Part shown: positions 51,994-59,593 of the stretch, piece after piece
How the letters are laid out: each line of letters begins with the position of its first letter
Position numbering within the stretch: position 1 is the first letter of the stretch
NCBI RefSeq assembly: GCF_020510665.1
Contig: NZ_CP075187.1
Span: forward strand, 248,001-312,000
Origin: Dechloromonas denitrificans
Lineage (GTDB): Bacteria > Pseudomonadota > Gammaproteobacteria > Burkholderiales > Rhodocyclaceae
Direction of reading: 5' to 3'
Length of the DNA stretch: 64,000 nucleotides
Position numbers and translations under genes: made by a program
Notes under the pieces: model-generated
What the model was told of the DNA's origin: nothing
Seen by the model: the letters and a program-made list of their open reading frames with translations, nothing else
Database searches by the model: none

Positions 51994-53064
51994 ATGGCGA
52001 AAGAGTTAAACCAGAGCCAGTTACCGGGTTTGCTTGGCAAACTCGGCAAGATGACTTCGATCCGCGATACGGAATTGCTTGAGCAAAGTCTGTTGCGTTC
52101 GCTGGGTCCGCTACTTGGGATTCTCAATACCTCGTTGTACCGGACAGATGAAAAGCAGGTCCTGGCTCGCGTACTGCACTACCACCGCTCCAAGGTGGTC
52201 GAATCCGACGGTGAGGCACGGATGGTCGAGCGCGTTGAAGAAGTGCTCAATCTGGCCGAACTGCCGAAAGAAGTCATTTCATTGACCGAGAATGTTCGCC
52301 TGCTGGCCAAGCCCTGTACCCGAACACTGGGGCATGAGGTGCTGGTGGCTTATCCCCTGTTTGGCGGGAACGAGGTTTGCGGCTATTTCGTATTTCAGCG
52401 TGACCGTGAGGTTTCTCCGGTCGAGGATGCAACGATACGCGGGGTTCTGGAGGTTTTTTCCAATTACTACGCCCTGCTGGATATCAGCCTGCGTGATCGC
52501 CTGACGGGCTTGTTCAACCGGCAGGCGCTGGAAAACAGCTTTGATCGCATCTGGAGCCTGCTTGGCCAGCCCGACAGTTTTACCGAAAAACTGGAGGGAC
52601 GGCGGAGCATCCCTGGCGGCCAATACTATCTGGCGCTGATTGATATCGATCACTTCAAGCAGGTTAACGATACGCACGGCCACATGGTCGGGGACGAAAT
52701 CCTGTTGCTTGTTTCCCGCCTGATGTCTGCCACTTTCCGTGGTTCGGATCTGCTTTACCGCTATGGCGGAGAAGAGTTCGTCGCGATTGCCGCTGCCGAG
52801 AACGAGAAGATCGCCCGCAACATCTTTGAGCGACTGCGCCTGGCGATCGAGGCGCATTCCTTCCCGCGGATTGGCGGGCTGACGATCAGCATCGGTTATT
52901 GTCGGGCGGATCCAAACATCTTGCCGCAAGAGGTACTGAGCCGTGCCGACCGCAGTTTGTATCGGGCCAAGCAGGATGGGCGAAACAGGATTTACGATCA
53001 CCAGGAACTGCTGGCGGCAGGGATATTTACTGAAACGGTATATAGCGAGGCCGAATTCTTCTGA
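51994..53064 (+). CDS. GGDEF diguanylate cyclase with GAF-like N-terminus
   Basis: A cytoplasmic protein of 356 residues. The N-terminal 160 residues look like a GAF-type sensory domain. The GGDEF domain (about 170-340) has RLTGLFNR, a D-x-D-x-FK motif, an intact GGEEF active site at 258-262 and an inhibitory I-site RGSD at 249-252, five residues upstream. An extra loop of about 25 residues follows the LFNR helix. It should therefore make c-di-GMP with product feedback. ATG 51994 is preferred over TTG 51982. No transmembrane helices, so the input is intracellular. Confidence 0.92.
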   Translation: MAKELNQSQLPGLLGKLGKMTSIRDTELLEQSLLRSLGPLLGILNTSLYRTDEKQVLARVLHYHRSKVVESDGEARMVERVEEVLNLAELPKEVISLTENVRLLAKPCTRTLGHEVLVAYPLFGGNEVCGYFVFQRDREVSPVEDATIRGVLEVFSNYYALLDISLRDRLTGLFNRQALENSFDRIWSLLGQPDSFTEKLEGRRSIPGGQYYLALIDIDHFKQVNDTHGHMVGDEILLLVSRLMSATFRGSDLLYRYGGEEFVAIAAAENEKIARNIFERLRLAIEAHSFPRIGGLTISIGYCRADPNILPQEVLSRADRSLYRAKQDGRNRIYDHQELLAAGIFTETVYSEAEFF

Positions 53065-53078
53065 GCCGGCCCGAATGC

Positions 53079-53110
53079 AAAAAAGGCATCCATCCGGATG
53101 CCTTTTTTCT
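53079..53110 (+). terminator. Bidirectional intrinsic terminator after the GGDEF gene
   Basis: A-run, GGCATCC, loop ATCC, GGATGCC, T-run: a perfect seven-base-pair stem extended by A/T pairs. The symmetric A and T runs allow termination in both directions. The IS element begins six bases further on. Confidence 0.9.
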
Positions 53111-53115
53111 TGGGC

Positions 53116-53143
53116 TGACCCGTCCTGAATGAAGTTGACACCT
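53116..53143 (+). repeat. IS left terminal inverted repeat
   Basis: Begins TGACCCGTCCT and ends TTGACACCT. It matches the right end at 23 of 28 positions, with the outer 11 and inner nine bases identical. Confidence 0.9.
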
Positions 53144-53168
53144 TTTCTAGAACGAAAGGGGCTGTCAG

Positions 53169-53573
53169 ATGGAGTCAGGGGTTAAGAGGACACAGCGAGA
53201 CTACACGCTGGCTTTTAAACGGGCCGTTGTTGAGCAGGTAGAAAAAGGCGAACTGAGCTACAAGCAAGCCCAGCAGCGTTACGGTATCCAGGGCAGATCG
53301 ACGGTCTTGGTTTGGTTACGCAAGCATGGTCGCCAGAACTGGGGGCCGATGGCATCATACGGCCGCATGAGTGAGCCAACCCGAACATCAGCGAGCAGCC
53401 AGGGCCAGACGCCGGAACAGCGGATCAAGGAGCTGGAAGTCCAACTCAAGGAAGCCCGAGAGAAATCCCAATTCTTCGAAGCGGTCATTGACGTTTTGAA
53501 GAAGGACTATGGAGTTCGTGTGGTAAAAAAGCCTGTGGGCAAGTCCTCGCGCAAAAGTCCGTCGAAGGACTGA
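53169..53573 (+). CDS. IS3-family transposase OrfA
   Basis: A 134-residue DNA-binding subunit. A helix-turn-helix (about 8-50, with YKQAQQRYGIQGRSTVLVWL) is followed by a leucine-zipper-like coiled coil (about 80-110). It starts at ATG 53169 after an AAAGGGG site. A slippery A AAA AAG heptamer lies at 53525-53531 in the right phase to shift into the OrfB frame. Confidence 0.93.
   Translation: MESGVKRTQRDYTLAFKRAVVEQVEKGELSYKQAQQRYGIQGRSTVLVWLRKHGRQNWGPMASYGRMSEPTRTSASSQGQTPEQRIKELEVQLKEAREKSQFFEAVIDVLKKDYGVRVVKKPVGKSSRKSPSKD
53525..53531 (+). promoter_or_regulatory. Slippery heptamer for -1 ribosomal frameshifting
   Basis: A_AAA_AAG reads across OrfA codons GTA, AAA and AAG in the X_XXY_YYZ phase. 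A -1 slip continues through an open frame into OrfB without a stop, giving an OrfAB fusion. This is the usual way IS3-family elements make full transposase. A stimulatory structure downstream was not identified. Confidence 0.85.
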
Positions 53574-53596
53574 GTGTATCGAGGGCTTGCCGCTAT

Positions 53597-54412
53597 ATGG
53601 GCATCAGCCGGCAGGCACATTACCAGTGGCAGCAGCGTCGAGTGCACGATGAGGTCAAGTACGAACGGGCTCTTGAGTTGGTAAAGGCCAAGCGCTTGCA
53701 TCAGCCCCGACTGGGGACGCGCAAGCTACATCACCTGCTTGGCCCGACGCTAGCGGCCGAAGGGCGTGGCCTTGGGCGCGATGCCTTGTTCGATCTGTTG
53801 CGTTGGAATCGCCTGTTGGTGCCAACCAAGCGGGCGTATCACAAGACGACCGACAGCCACCACCATTTCCGGCGCCATCCCAATTTGCTGAAAGCGGGAC
53901 CGGATCAGGTTAGCGCCGAGGCGAGCGAGCAGGTTTGGGTTGCCGATATCACCTATTTGCCTACCCGTGAGCGCTGTGCCTATCTGAGTCTGATTACCGA
54001 TGCCTATTCACGCAAGATTGTGGGTTACCACGTCCATGACCGCCTGCACACGACTGAGGTGAGCCAGGCTTTGAAGATGGCGTTAAAGGGGCGTCAGGGA
54101 AATGGGCTGCTGATCCATCATTCAGACCGTGGAGTCCAATACTGCGCCAATGAGTACCAAGCTATTCATCAGAAACACGGGGTGATCTGCTCAATGACGG
54201 ACGGCTATGATTGCTATCAGAACGCCTTGGCAGAGCGGGTTAATGGCATTCTCAAGCAGGAGTTTCTACTCCAGCAGCCCGACGATCTCGATCAGGCACG
54301 CCGCATGGTCAGTCAATCCATCGCCATCTACAACCAGGAGAGACCGCATTTCTCGCTACAATTGAAGACGCCCGATGAGGTTCATCGGGCGTCTTTGAAG
54401 GCCAGCAATTAA
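53597..54412 (+). CDS. IS3-family transposase OrfB (DDE catalytic domain)
   Basis: A 271-residue rve-type integrase domain, or the C-terminal part of the OrfAB fusion made by frameshift from 53525 on. The catalytic triad is Asp in WVADITYL, Asp in HHSDRGVQY and Glu in ALAERVNGILK, in normal spacing. The frame is open upstream to beyond the heptamer; the internal ATG at 53597 has no good ribosome-binding site, so the fusion is likely the main product. The last codons form a perfect 14-bp hairpin. Confidence 0.93.
   Translation: MGISRQAHYQWQQRRVHDEVKYERALELVKAKRLHQPRLGTRKLHHLLGPTLAAEGRGLGRDALFDLLRWNRLLVPTKRAYHKTTDSHHHFRRHPNLLKAGPDQVSAEASEQVWVADITYLPTRERCAYLSLITDAYSRKIVGYHVHDRLHTTEVSQALKMALKGRQGNGLLIHHSDRGVQYCANEYQAIHQKHGVICSMTDGYDCYQNALAERVNGILKQEFLLQQPDDLDQARRMVSQSIAIYNQERPHFSLQLKTPDEVHRASLKASN
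54365..54396 (+). terminator. Hairpin at the end of the transposase gene
   Basis: AAGACGCCCGATGA and TCATCGGGCGTCTT are exact reverse complements around GGT, within the orfB coding region. Only three T residues follow, so termination would be modest. It may also block read-in or protect the mRNA end. Confidence 0.55.
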
Positions 54413-54432
54413 GCTGGCCAATCCGTCGCAAC

Positions 54433-54460
54433 AGGTGTCAACCTAGATTAGGACGGGTCA
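54433..54460 (-). repeat. IS right terminal inverted repeat
   Basis: The reverse complement begins TGACCCGTCCT and ends TTGACACCT, pairing with the left end. Followed immediately by the GGC duplication. Confidence 0.9.
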
Positions 54461-54473
54461 GGCATGACAGCGC

Positions 54474-54731
54474 TCAGGCCTTTTCAGGCAGCACGATATT
54501 CACTTCAAGTACCTCGTAATTGCCCTGCTTTTCGAGCGAAACGCGGATGTCGTCGGTGTTGACCTTGACGTACTTGGAGATGACCGCGACCAGTTCGCGC
54601 TGCAAATCGGGCAGGAAATTGGCGCTGCTGCCGCCGCCATCGCGTTCATGGGCGATGATCAATTGCAGGCGCTCCTTGGCAACCTGAGCCGTCTTGGGCT
54701 GGTTGCCGAATAGTTTCTGGAGCCAGGACAT
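54474..54731 (-). CDS. minE: Cell division topological specificity factor MinE
   Basis: An 85-residue protein that releases MinD from the membrane and confines Z-ring inhibition to the poles. The N-terminal amphipathic start MSWLQKLFG, an anti-MinCD helix ([13 protein letters not shown]) and a C-terminal beta-stranded domain are normal. The start at 54731 gives the usual N-terminus; the longer frame does not. It is one base from minD. Confidence 0.95.
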   Translation of the reverse strand: MSWLQKLFGNQPKTAQVAKERLQLIIAHERDGGGSSANFLPDLQRELVAVISKYVKVNTDDIRVSLEKQGNYEVLEVNIVLPEKA

Positions 54732-54732
54732 C

Positions 54733-55548
54733 TTACTTGCCTCCGAACAGGCGCTTGAGCAGGCCCGGCTTGACGTAGTCGACAAAGCGCAGCGGCTTGT
54801 CTTCGCCCAGGAAGCGGGCAATCACGTCGTTGTAAGCTTCGGCGGCGTCGGTTTCCTTCTGGTGGATGACCGGCGAGCCTTGATTGGAGGCTTGCAGGAC
54901 TTCTTCCGATTCCGGAATCACGCCGATGATTGGCACCCGCAGGATTTCCTGGATGTCCTTGTACGACAGCATTTCACCGGCTTCGACGCGGTTCGGGTTG
55001 TAGCGGGTGATCAGCAGGTGTTCCTTGACCGGTTCGCGACCTTCGATGGCGCGGCGCGACTTGGCTTGCAGGATACCGAGAATGCGGTCGGAGTCGCGTA
55101 CGGACGAGACTTCCGGATTGGTCACGACCAGTGCCTCGTCGGCAAAGGTCAGGGCCATCACGGCGCCCGATTCAATACCGGCCGGTGAATCGCAGACGAT
55201 GTAGTCGAAGCCCTGGTGGGTCAGTTCCTTGATGACCTTTTCGACGCCTTCTTCGGACAGCGCATCCTTGTCGCGCGTTTGCGAGGCGGGCAGCACGTAG
55301 AGGTTTTCGCAGTGCTTGTCCTTGATCAGCGCCTGGGTCAGCGTGGCTTCGCCGTTGATTACATTGATCAGGTCATAAACGACGCGGCGTTCGCAGCCCA
55401 TGATCAGGTCGAGGTTGCGCAGACCGACGTCGAAGTCGATCACGGCAGTCTTGAAGCCGCGCATGGCGAGGCCGGTGGAAAAGCTGGCACTGGTGGTGGT
55501 CTTGCCGACCCCGCCTTTGCCGGAAGTTACGACGACGATTCTGGTCAC
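54733..55548 (-). CDS. minD: Septum site-determining ATPase MinD
   Basis: A 271-residue deviant Walker A ATPase ([13 protein letters not shown], residues 10-22) with a C-terminal amphipathic membrane-targeting helix ([10 protein letters not shown]). It recruits MinC to the membrane and is displaced by MinE. Confidence 0.97.
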   Translation of the reverse strand: MTRIVVVTSGKGGVGKTTTSASFSTGLAMRGFKTAVIDFDVGLRNLDLIMGCERRVVYDLINVINGEATLTQALIKDKHCENLYVLPASQTRDKDALSEEGVEKVIKELTHQGFDYIVCDSPAGIESGAVMALTFADEALVVTNPEVSSVRDSDRILGILQAKSRRAIEGREPVKEHLLITRYNPNRVEAGEMLSYKDIQEILRVPIIGVIPESEEVLQASNQGSPVIHQKETDAAEAYNDVIARFLGEDKPLRFVDYVKPGLLKRLFGGK

Positions 55549-55581
55549 GGTGATTTCTCGCTGGGTTTTGTTGGAATGGGT

Positions 55582-56376
55582 TTATCGGAGCGCCAGTGGG
55601 GCGATATTGAGTCGTGATTCGTTGCCTTCGCCAACCAGGCTGACAGTGGCGGGCTGACGTGCCAGTTCAGCTGGAACGCCGGCTTCGAAAGTGCGGTACA
55701 GACCGGCGACGGAAACCAGTTCGGCTTCCAGGCTGGTCGTGAAAATACGGGCATCCTTGTCGCCGCTGGCGCCGGCCAGGGCGCGTCCGCGCAACGGCGC
55801 ATAGACGTGGATGTTGCCATCGGCAATGACTTCGGCACCGGCGCTGACCATGGCCATGATGACCAGATCGCAGCCTCGTGCGTAATAACGTTGTCCCGAG
55901 CGCAAGGGTTTGTCGAGAATGATGGTGCGAATGGCCGGGGCAGCCTCGCTGACAGCGGCGGCCGCCGGCGTTTCAACCGCAGGTGCCGGTGCCGGTGCAG
56001 AAACAGGGGCCGGGGGCGTGGCTTCGGGTTCGACCCTGGCTGGCCGCGAGGCTCGCCCCAGTGCGTCGCCGGCCAGTGTCGGCAGGCCGGCGCTGGCCGC
56101 TGCAGCGGCCTGGGCATCCGGCAAGCCGCGGGTTGCTACGGCATGCAGGCCAGAGCCGCGCAACAGGCGACGGATGTGGTCCCAGTCTGCGTTATCCGGA
56201 AGATCGCCGGCCTGGCTGAAGTCGAGAATCGCCAGTTCGTTTTCGAAGAAATCCGGGGCGTTGCCCGTAAGTTCTTCGAGTGCGGCGTGAATATCCGCCG
56301 GATCGGTGGTCCGCAGAAGGGTCTGAATGATCTTGAGCGATGTGCCCTTGAACTGAATCGGTGAGTCTTTTGCCAT
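55582..56376 (-). CDS. minC: Septum site-determining protein MinC
   Basis: A 264-residue FtsZ inhibitor. It has an N-terminal FtsZ-binding domain (about 1-105), an unusually long Pro/Ala-rich linker (about 125-160) and a C-terminal beta-helix that dimerises and binds MinD. The start at 56376 is the first with a sensible N-terminus; a long overlapping frame to 57840 is a shadow of the kinase on the other strand. Order minC-minD-minE. Confidence 0.94.
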   Translation of the reverse strand: MAKDSPIQFKGTSLKIIQTLLRTTDPADIHAALEELTGNAPDFFENELAILDFSQAGDLPDNADWDHIRRLLRGSGLHAVATRGLPDAQAAAAASAGLPTLAGDALGRASRPARVEPEATPPAPVSAPAPAPAVETPAAAAVSEAAPAIRTIILDKPLRSGQRYYARGCDLVIMAMVSAGAEVIADGNIHVYAPLRGRALAGASGDKDARIFTTSLEAELVSVAGLYRTFEAGVPAELARQPATVSLVGEGNESRLNIAPLALR

Positions 56377-56452
56377 GCCTTGCGAAGGGGGTGCGAACGG
56401 GGCGAAATTATCCCACAGCAGCGCACCGAATAATGAAAATTGGCTGATTCCC

Positions 56453-56464
56453 GCGGTCGACCGC
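56453..56464. promoter_or_regulatory. 12-bp perfect palindrome between minC and the histidine kinase
   Basis: GCGGTCGACCGC, reading the same on both strands, lies 76 bases upstream of minC. GCGGTCGA is common in this GC-rich genome, so it may be chance. Noted as a possible operator only. Confidence 0.2.
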
Positions 56465-56565
56465 AGCCGTCTGCCGAAAACGGCCTGCCGGCATTGCCAG
56501 ATTCTCGGTTGCCACATTTCAAAATGAGGCAAAATGATCTTATCGTTCAGGGCAGGGATGATCCG

Positions 56566-58551
56566 GTGAGCAAGCTGTCGTTGCGGCAGGTGATGATTCT
56601 GGGGGTCGGTCTCGGCATTTTCTTGCCGGTGCTTTTCCTCGCCCCATGGTTCGTCCATAACCGTTATCACCAGGAACTTGAACTGCGCATTCATGCGCCG
56701 CTGGCACAGTATGCCGACATGCTCTCGCATGCGATGAGCGGCCCGTTGTGGAACGTCGATGCGCCTTCGGCCCTGCCCTTGGTCAATGCCATCCTGAGCA
56801 ATCCGGATGTGGTCAGTATTTCGGTGGATGACCAGGCGCTCGGCCATTTTGTGTATAGCGAACATCCGGAACGACGTATCGGCGGAAATGTGCAGGCCCG
56901 GCGCGATGTGATGCACAACGACAAAGTCATCGGCCAGGTCAGGATCGAATTGACGACGAGCCGCATCGAAGCACAGTTGCTTGAGGATGCGCTGCGTTTT
57001 GCTTTCGCCGTATTTGCCCAGATTGTCTTTTCCTTTGTCTTCATCCTCCTGCTTTTCGAGCGCCGGATGATGGCGCCACTCCGTCAACTGCTCAAAGGGG
57101 CCGCCCGTCTGGCGCGGGGCGAGCTTGACCAGCCGGTTGTCTGGCAGCGTGCCGATGAACTGGGCGTGCTGGCTAAGGGACTGGACGACATGCGGGAAAA
57201 ACTGGGGGGGCTTTTTTCCGAGCGCCAGATCCAGAACCTTGCGCTGCAAAGGGAGTTGGCCGAGCGACAGCGGGTGGAAGACGAGCTGCGGGTCAGTCAG
57301 GCCAAATTCGCCGTTATTTTCCAATCCTCGCCGGTGCCTATCCTGGTTGCCAGAGCATCTGAGGACTATGCCAAGGTAGATGTGAATGATGCCTGGCTCC
57401 GGCAGTTTCACTGGTCGCACGACGATGCCGGGGTGCAGGCCGCCCAGTGGCGGGCCTTGTGGCAGGTGCCGGATGAGCGCCAGGAGGTGATGACACGAAT
57501 CGAGCAGCACAACGAGGTGCACGATCACGAAGCCATGTTGCGCCGGGCCGATGAGGATGATTATCGGCTGTGCTCGATTTCTGGCCGGAAAATCGAGATC
57601 GTTGGCGATGCGCTCCTGATCCTGGCCGTTGAGGACATTACTGAAAAGCGTCGCAACGAGCTTGAGGTACGCATGCTGAATGCGCGTCTTGAGGACCGGG
57701 TGGCCGAGCGGACGCAGGCTTTGCAGAAAGCCAACGATGAACTGAATGAAACATTGCAGACCTTGCAGCGGGCGCAAGGCGAGTTGCTGCGCTCGGAAAA
57801 GCTGGCGGCGCTTGGCTCGCTGGTGGCCGGTGTGGCACATGAGTTGAATACGCCGATCGGCATCGGTGTCACCGTGGCCAGTACGCTGCAGGAAGACAGC
57901 CTTGCCTTTGCCCGTGCGGCGAACGAAGGCTTGAGCCGTTCAAGACTGAATCAGTTTGTCGACAAGACGCGCACGGCGAGCGATTTGCTGATGCGCAGCC
58001 TGGGGCGTGCGGCTGAGCTGATCAGCAGTTTCAAGCAGGTTGCCGTTGACCAGACCAGCGCCCAGCGCCGGGTTTTCAAGCTGGCTGAACTGGTCCACGA
58101 AATCGTGCTGACGCTCGGGCCGAGCATTCGCAAGACCCCGCATACCGTGAGTAGCGATATTCCGCTCGATATCGTGCTCGACAGTTTTCCCGGACATCTC
58201 GGGCAAGTGCTGATCAACCTGGTCAACAATGCCCTGGTGCACGCTTTTGAAGGTAAAGGTGAGGGGCACGTCCTGATTGCGGCACAAGCGATCGATGCAG
58301 AACATATCCGGATTACGGTGAGCGATGATGGCAAGGGAATCGCCGAGCAGGACCTGCCGCGGATTTTCGATCCATTTTTCACCACGCGGCTGGGTCAGGG
58401 CGGCAGCGGACTGGGGCTGAACATTGTCCACAATCTGGTCAGCGGACCTTTGCGCGGCAGTATTTCAGTGAGCAGCACGCCTACCGTCGGAACCACATTC
58501 ACCCTGCAGTTGCAACGTGTCGGGCAGGAAACAAGCGATTGCAGCCTGTAG
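56566..58551 (+). CDS. Membrane sensor histidine kinase with HAMP and PAS domains
   Basis: A 661-residue kinase. TM1 lies at about 8-28, followed by a periplasmic domain (30-145), TM2 (about 148-170), HAMP (about 172-225), a PAS domain (about 245-360), a coiled coil, HisKA with the phosphoacceptor in VAHELNTPIG, and an ATPase domain with NLVNNALVHAFEG and a GSGLGLNIVH segment. GTG 56566 follows AGGGA with seven bases; the upstream ATG 56524 has no ribosome-binding site. No response regulator is adjacent. The H-box resembles those of the kinases at 35-38 kb. Confidence 0.88.
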   Translation: MSKLSLRQVMILGVGLGIFLPVLFLAPWFVHNRYHQELELRIHAPLAQYADMLSHAMSGPLWNVDAPSALPLVNAILSNPDVVSISVDDQALGHFVYSEHPERRIGGNVQARRDVMHNDKVIGQVRIELTTSRIEAQLLEDALRFAFAVFAQIVFSFVFILLLFERRMMAPLRQLLKGAARLARGELDQPVVWQRADELGVLAKGLDDMREKLGGLFSERQIQNLALQRELAERQRVEDELRVSQAKFAVIFQSSPVPILVARASEDYAKVDVNDAWLRQFHWSHDDAGVQAAQWRALWQVPDERQEVMTRIEQHNEVHDHEAMLRRADEDDYRLCSISGRKIEIVGDALLILAVEDITEKRRNELEVRMLNARLEDRVAERTQALQKANDELNETLQTLQRAQGELLRSEKLAALGSLVAGVAHELNTPIGIGVTVASTLQEDSLAFARAANEGLSRSRLNQFVDKTRTASDLLMRSLGRAAELISSFKQVAVDQTSAQRRVFKLAELVHEIVLTLGPSIRKTPHTVSSDIPLDIVLDSFPGHLGQVLINLVNNALVHAFEGKGEGHVLIAAQAIDAEHIRITVSDDGKGIAEQDLPRIFDPFFTTRLGQGGSGLGLNIVHNLVSGPLRGSISVSSTPTVGTTFTLQLQRVGQETSDCSL

Positions 58552-58575
58552 ACCGCAGCAAGGCCTGCTCTTGGT

Positions 58576-59406
58576 TTATTGGGGCGAATCAGGCAGGTCG
58601 TTGAGCATCTGGCGGGCGTAATCTGCACCGATATGCCGGTTGTAGATGCGGAGCAGCGTTCCGTCGCTGCGCATTTTGTGCAGCGTGACATTGAGCAGTT
58701 GGAAGCTCTGGGACGAAACCTGGCTGCGGGACAGTACCAGTTCATGAACCAATTGTTCGTTGGGGACCCAGTCCAGGGTGACCACCTTGTCTTCGAGCGC
58801 ATAGCGTTTGAGCAAGGGGACAAACGCGGTGGGCAGGGAGAGCATGGCGTCGATGCGCTGGTGCCGGAAAAGGCGGTACACCTCGTCGATGTCGGCGATT
58901 TCCTGGACTCGCCCCATGGTTCTCAGGCGATCCAGCCAGGCATCATAGGTCGGGCCGTGTCTGAATCCCTTGACGACCCCGATCCTGAGTGCCGGATTGT
59001 TCAGAAATGCATTCAAATCGACGATTCCTGCCGCCTGTTCGCGATGCAGGATGAGGCGGTTGCGTGCCGTGAAATAAGGAATGAACTGGGCAAATTTGAG
59101 TCGTTCGGGGCTGGCGATGCCGGAGACGGTGGCATCAAGCTTTCCGGTTTCAAGCAGAGTCCAGATGCGGACCCGCGATTCAAGGCGGGTATCGAAGGTG
59201 CACCCGCTGCGTTTGGCCAGTTCATCGACTACATCTCTGTCGATGCCGGTGTGTTGGCCATTGGGCATCCGTTGGTAGAGCGCACCCAGCTCGTAGTAGG
59301 CGAGGCTGATGTTTTTGCCGCAGGGCGCGCCTGCTGCTTCTGCTGCGGTCGACGCCAGCGAGCAGGCTAAAACGAAGGGAATGAATCCGGACGGGCGGAG
59401 TGCCAT
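58576..59406 (-). CDS. Family-3 periplasmic solute-binding protein, solitary
   Basis: A 276-residue protein with a signal peptide (about 1-24, ending AEAAG). It has the amino-acid ABC solute-binding (SBP_bac_3) fold, with two lobes and segments such as SGIASPERLKFAQFIPY. No permease or ATPase lies next to it, so it may be a signalling or orphan binding protein. It is convergent with the histidine kinase, with 24 bases between stops. ATG 59406 gives the normal signal peptide. Confidence 0.82.
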   Translation of the reverse strand: MALRPSGFIPFVLACSLASTAAEAAGAPCGKNISLAYYELGALYQRMPNGQHTGIDRDVVDELAKRSGCTFDTRLESRVRIWTLLETGKLDATVSGIASPERLKFAQFIPYFTARNRLILHREQAAGIVDLNAFLNNPALRIGVVKGFRHGPTYDAWLDRLRTMGRVQEIADIDEVYRLFRHQRIDAMLSLPTAFVPLLKRYALEDKVVTLDWVPNEQLVHELVLSRSQVSSQSFQLLNVTLHKMRSDGTLLRIYNRHIGADYARQMLNDLPDSPQ

Positions 59407-59593
59407 GGTGTCCTGCTCTGGGTTGGATCTGGGTTTGTTCGGGGGAAATGCTTGCCGACTAGCCACGCAGCGGTGTTGTTCGATTGTTGGGCGATCGCAG
59501 GTAAAATGTCAAATTAATCAAAAATTCACCAGTCTTCTCGGATTTGACGACGAGTCAGCCCTGGTTTCTGCCAATTCTTGCTGGAATTTTCCC

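Larger units (their letters stand above)
53116..54460 (+). mobile_element. IS3-family insertion sequence, complete, 1,345 bp
   Basis: Ends are defined by imperfect inverted repeats that start with TGACCCGTCC and end with GGACGGGTCA (23 of 28 positions match). The element is flanked by 3-base direct repeats GGC (53113-53115 and 54461-54463), the duplication size seen in IS3-family transposition. Two overlapping frames encode OrfA and OrfB with a DDE transposase, joined by a slippery heptamer. It lies intergenically between the GGDEF gene and minE. Both ends, the duplication and the frames are intact, so it may be recent and active. Confidence 0.93.

Noticed and set aside
55582-57840. A 752-codon frame extending minC upstream
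   Set aside because: The extra part is antisense to the histidine kinase; MinC proper begins at 56376.
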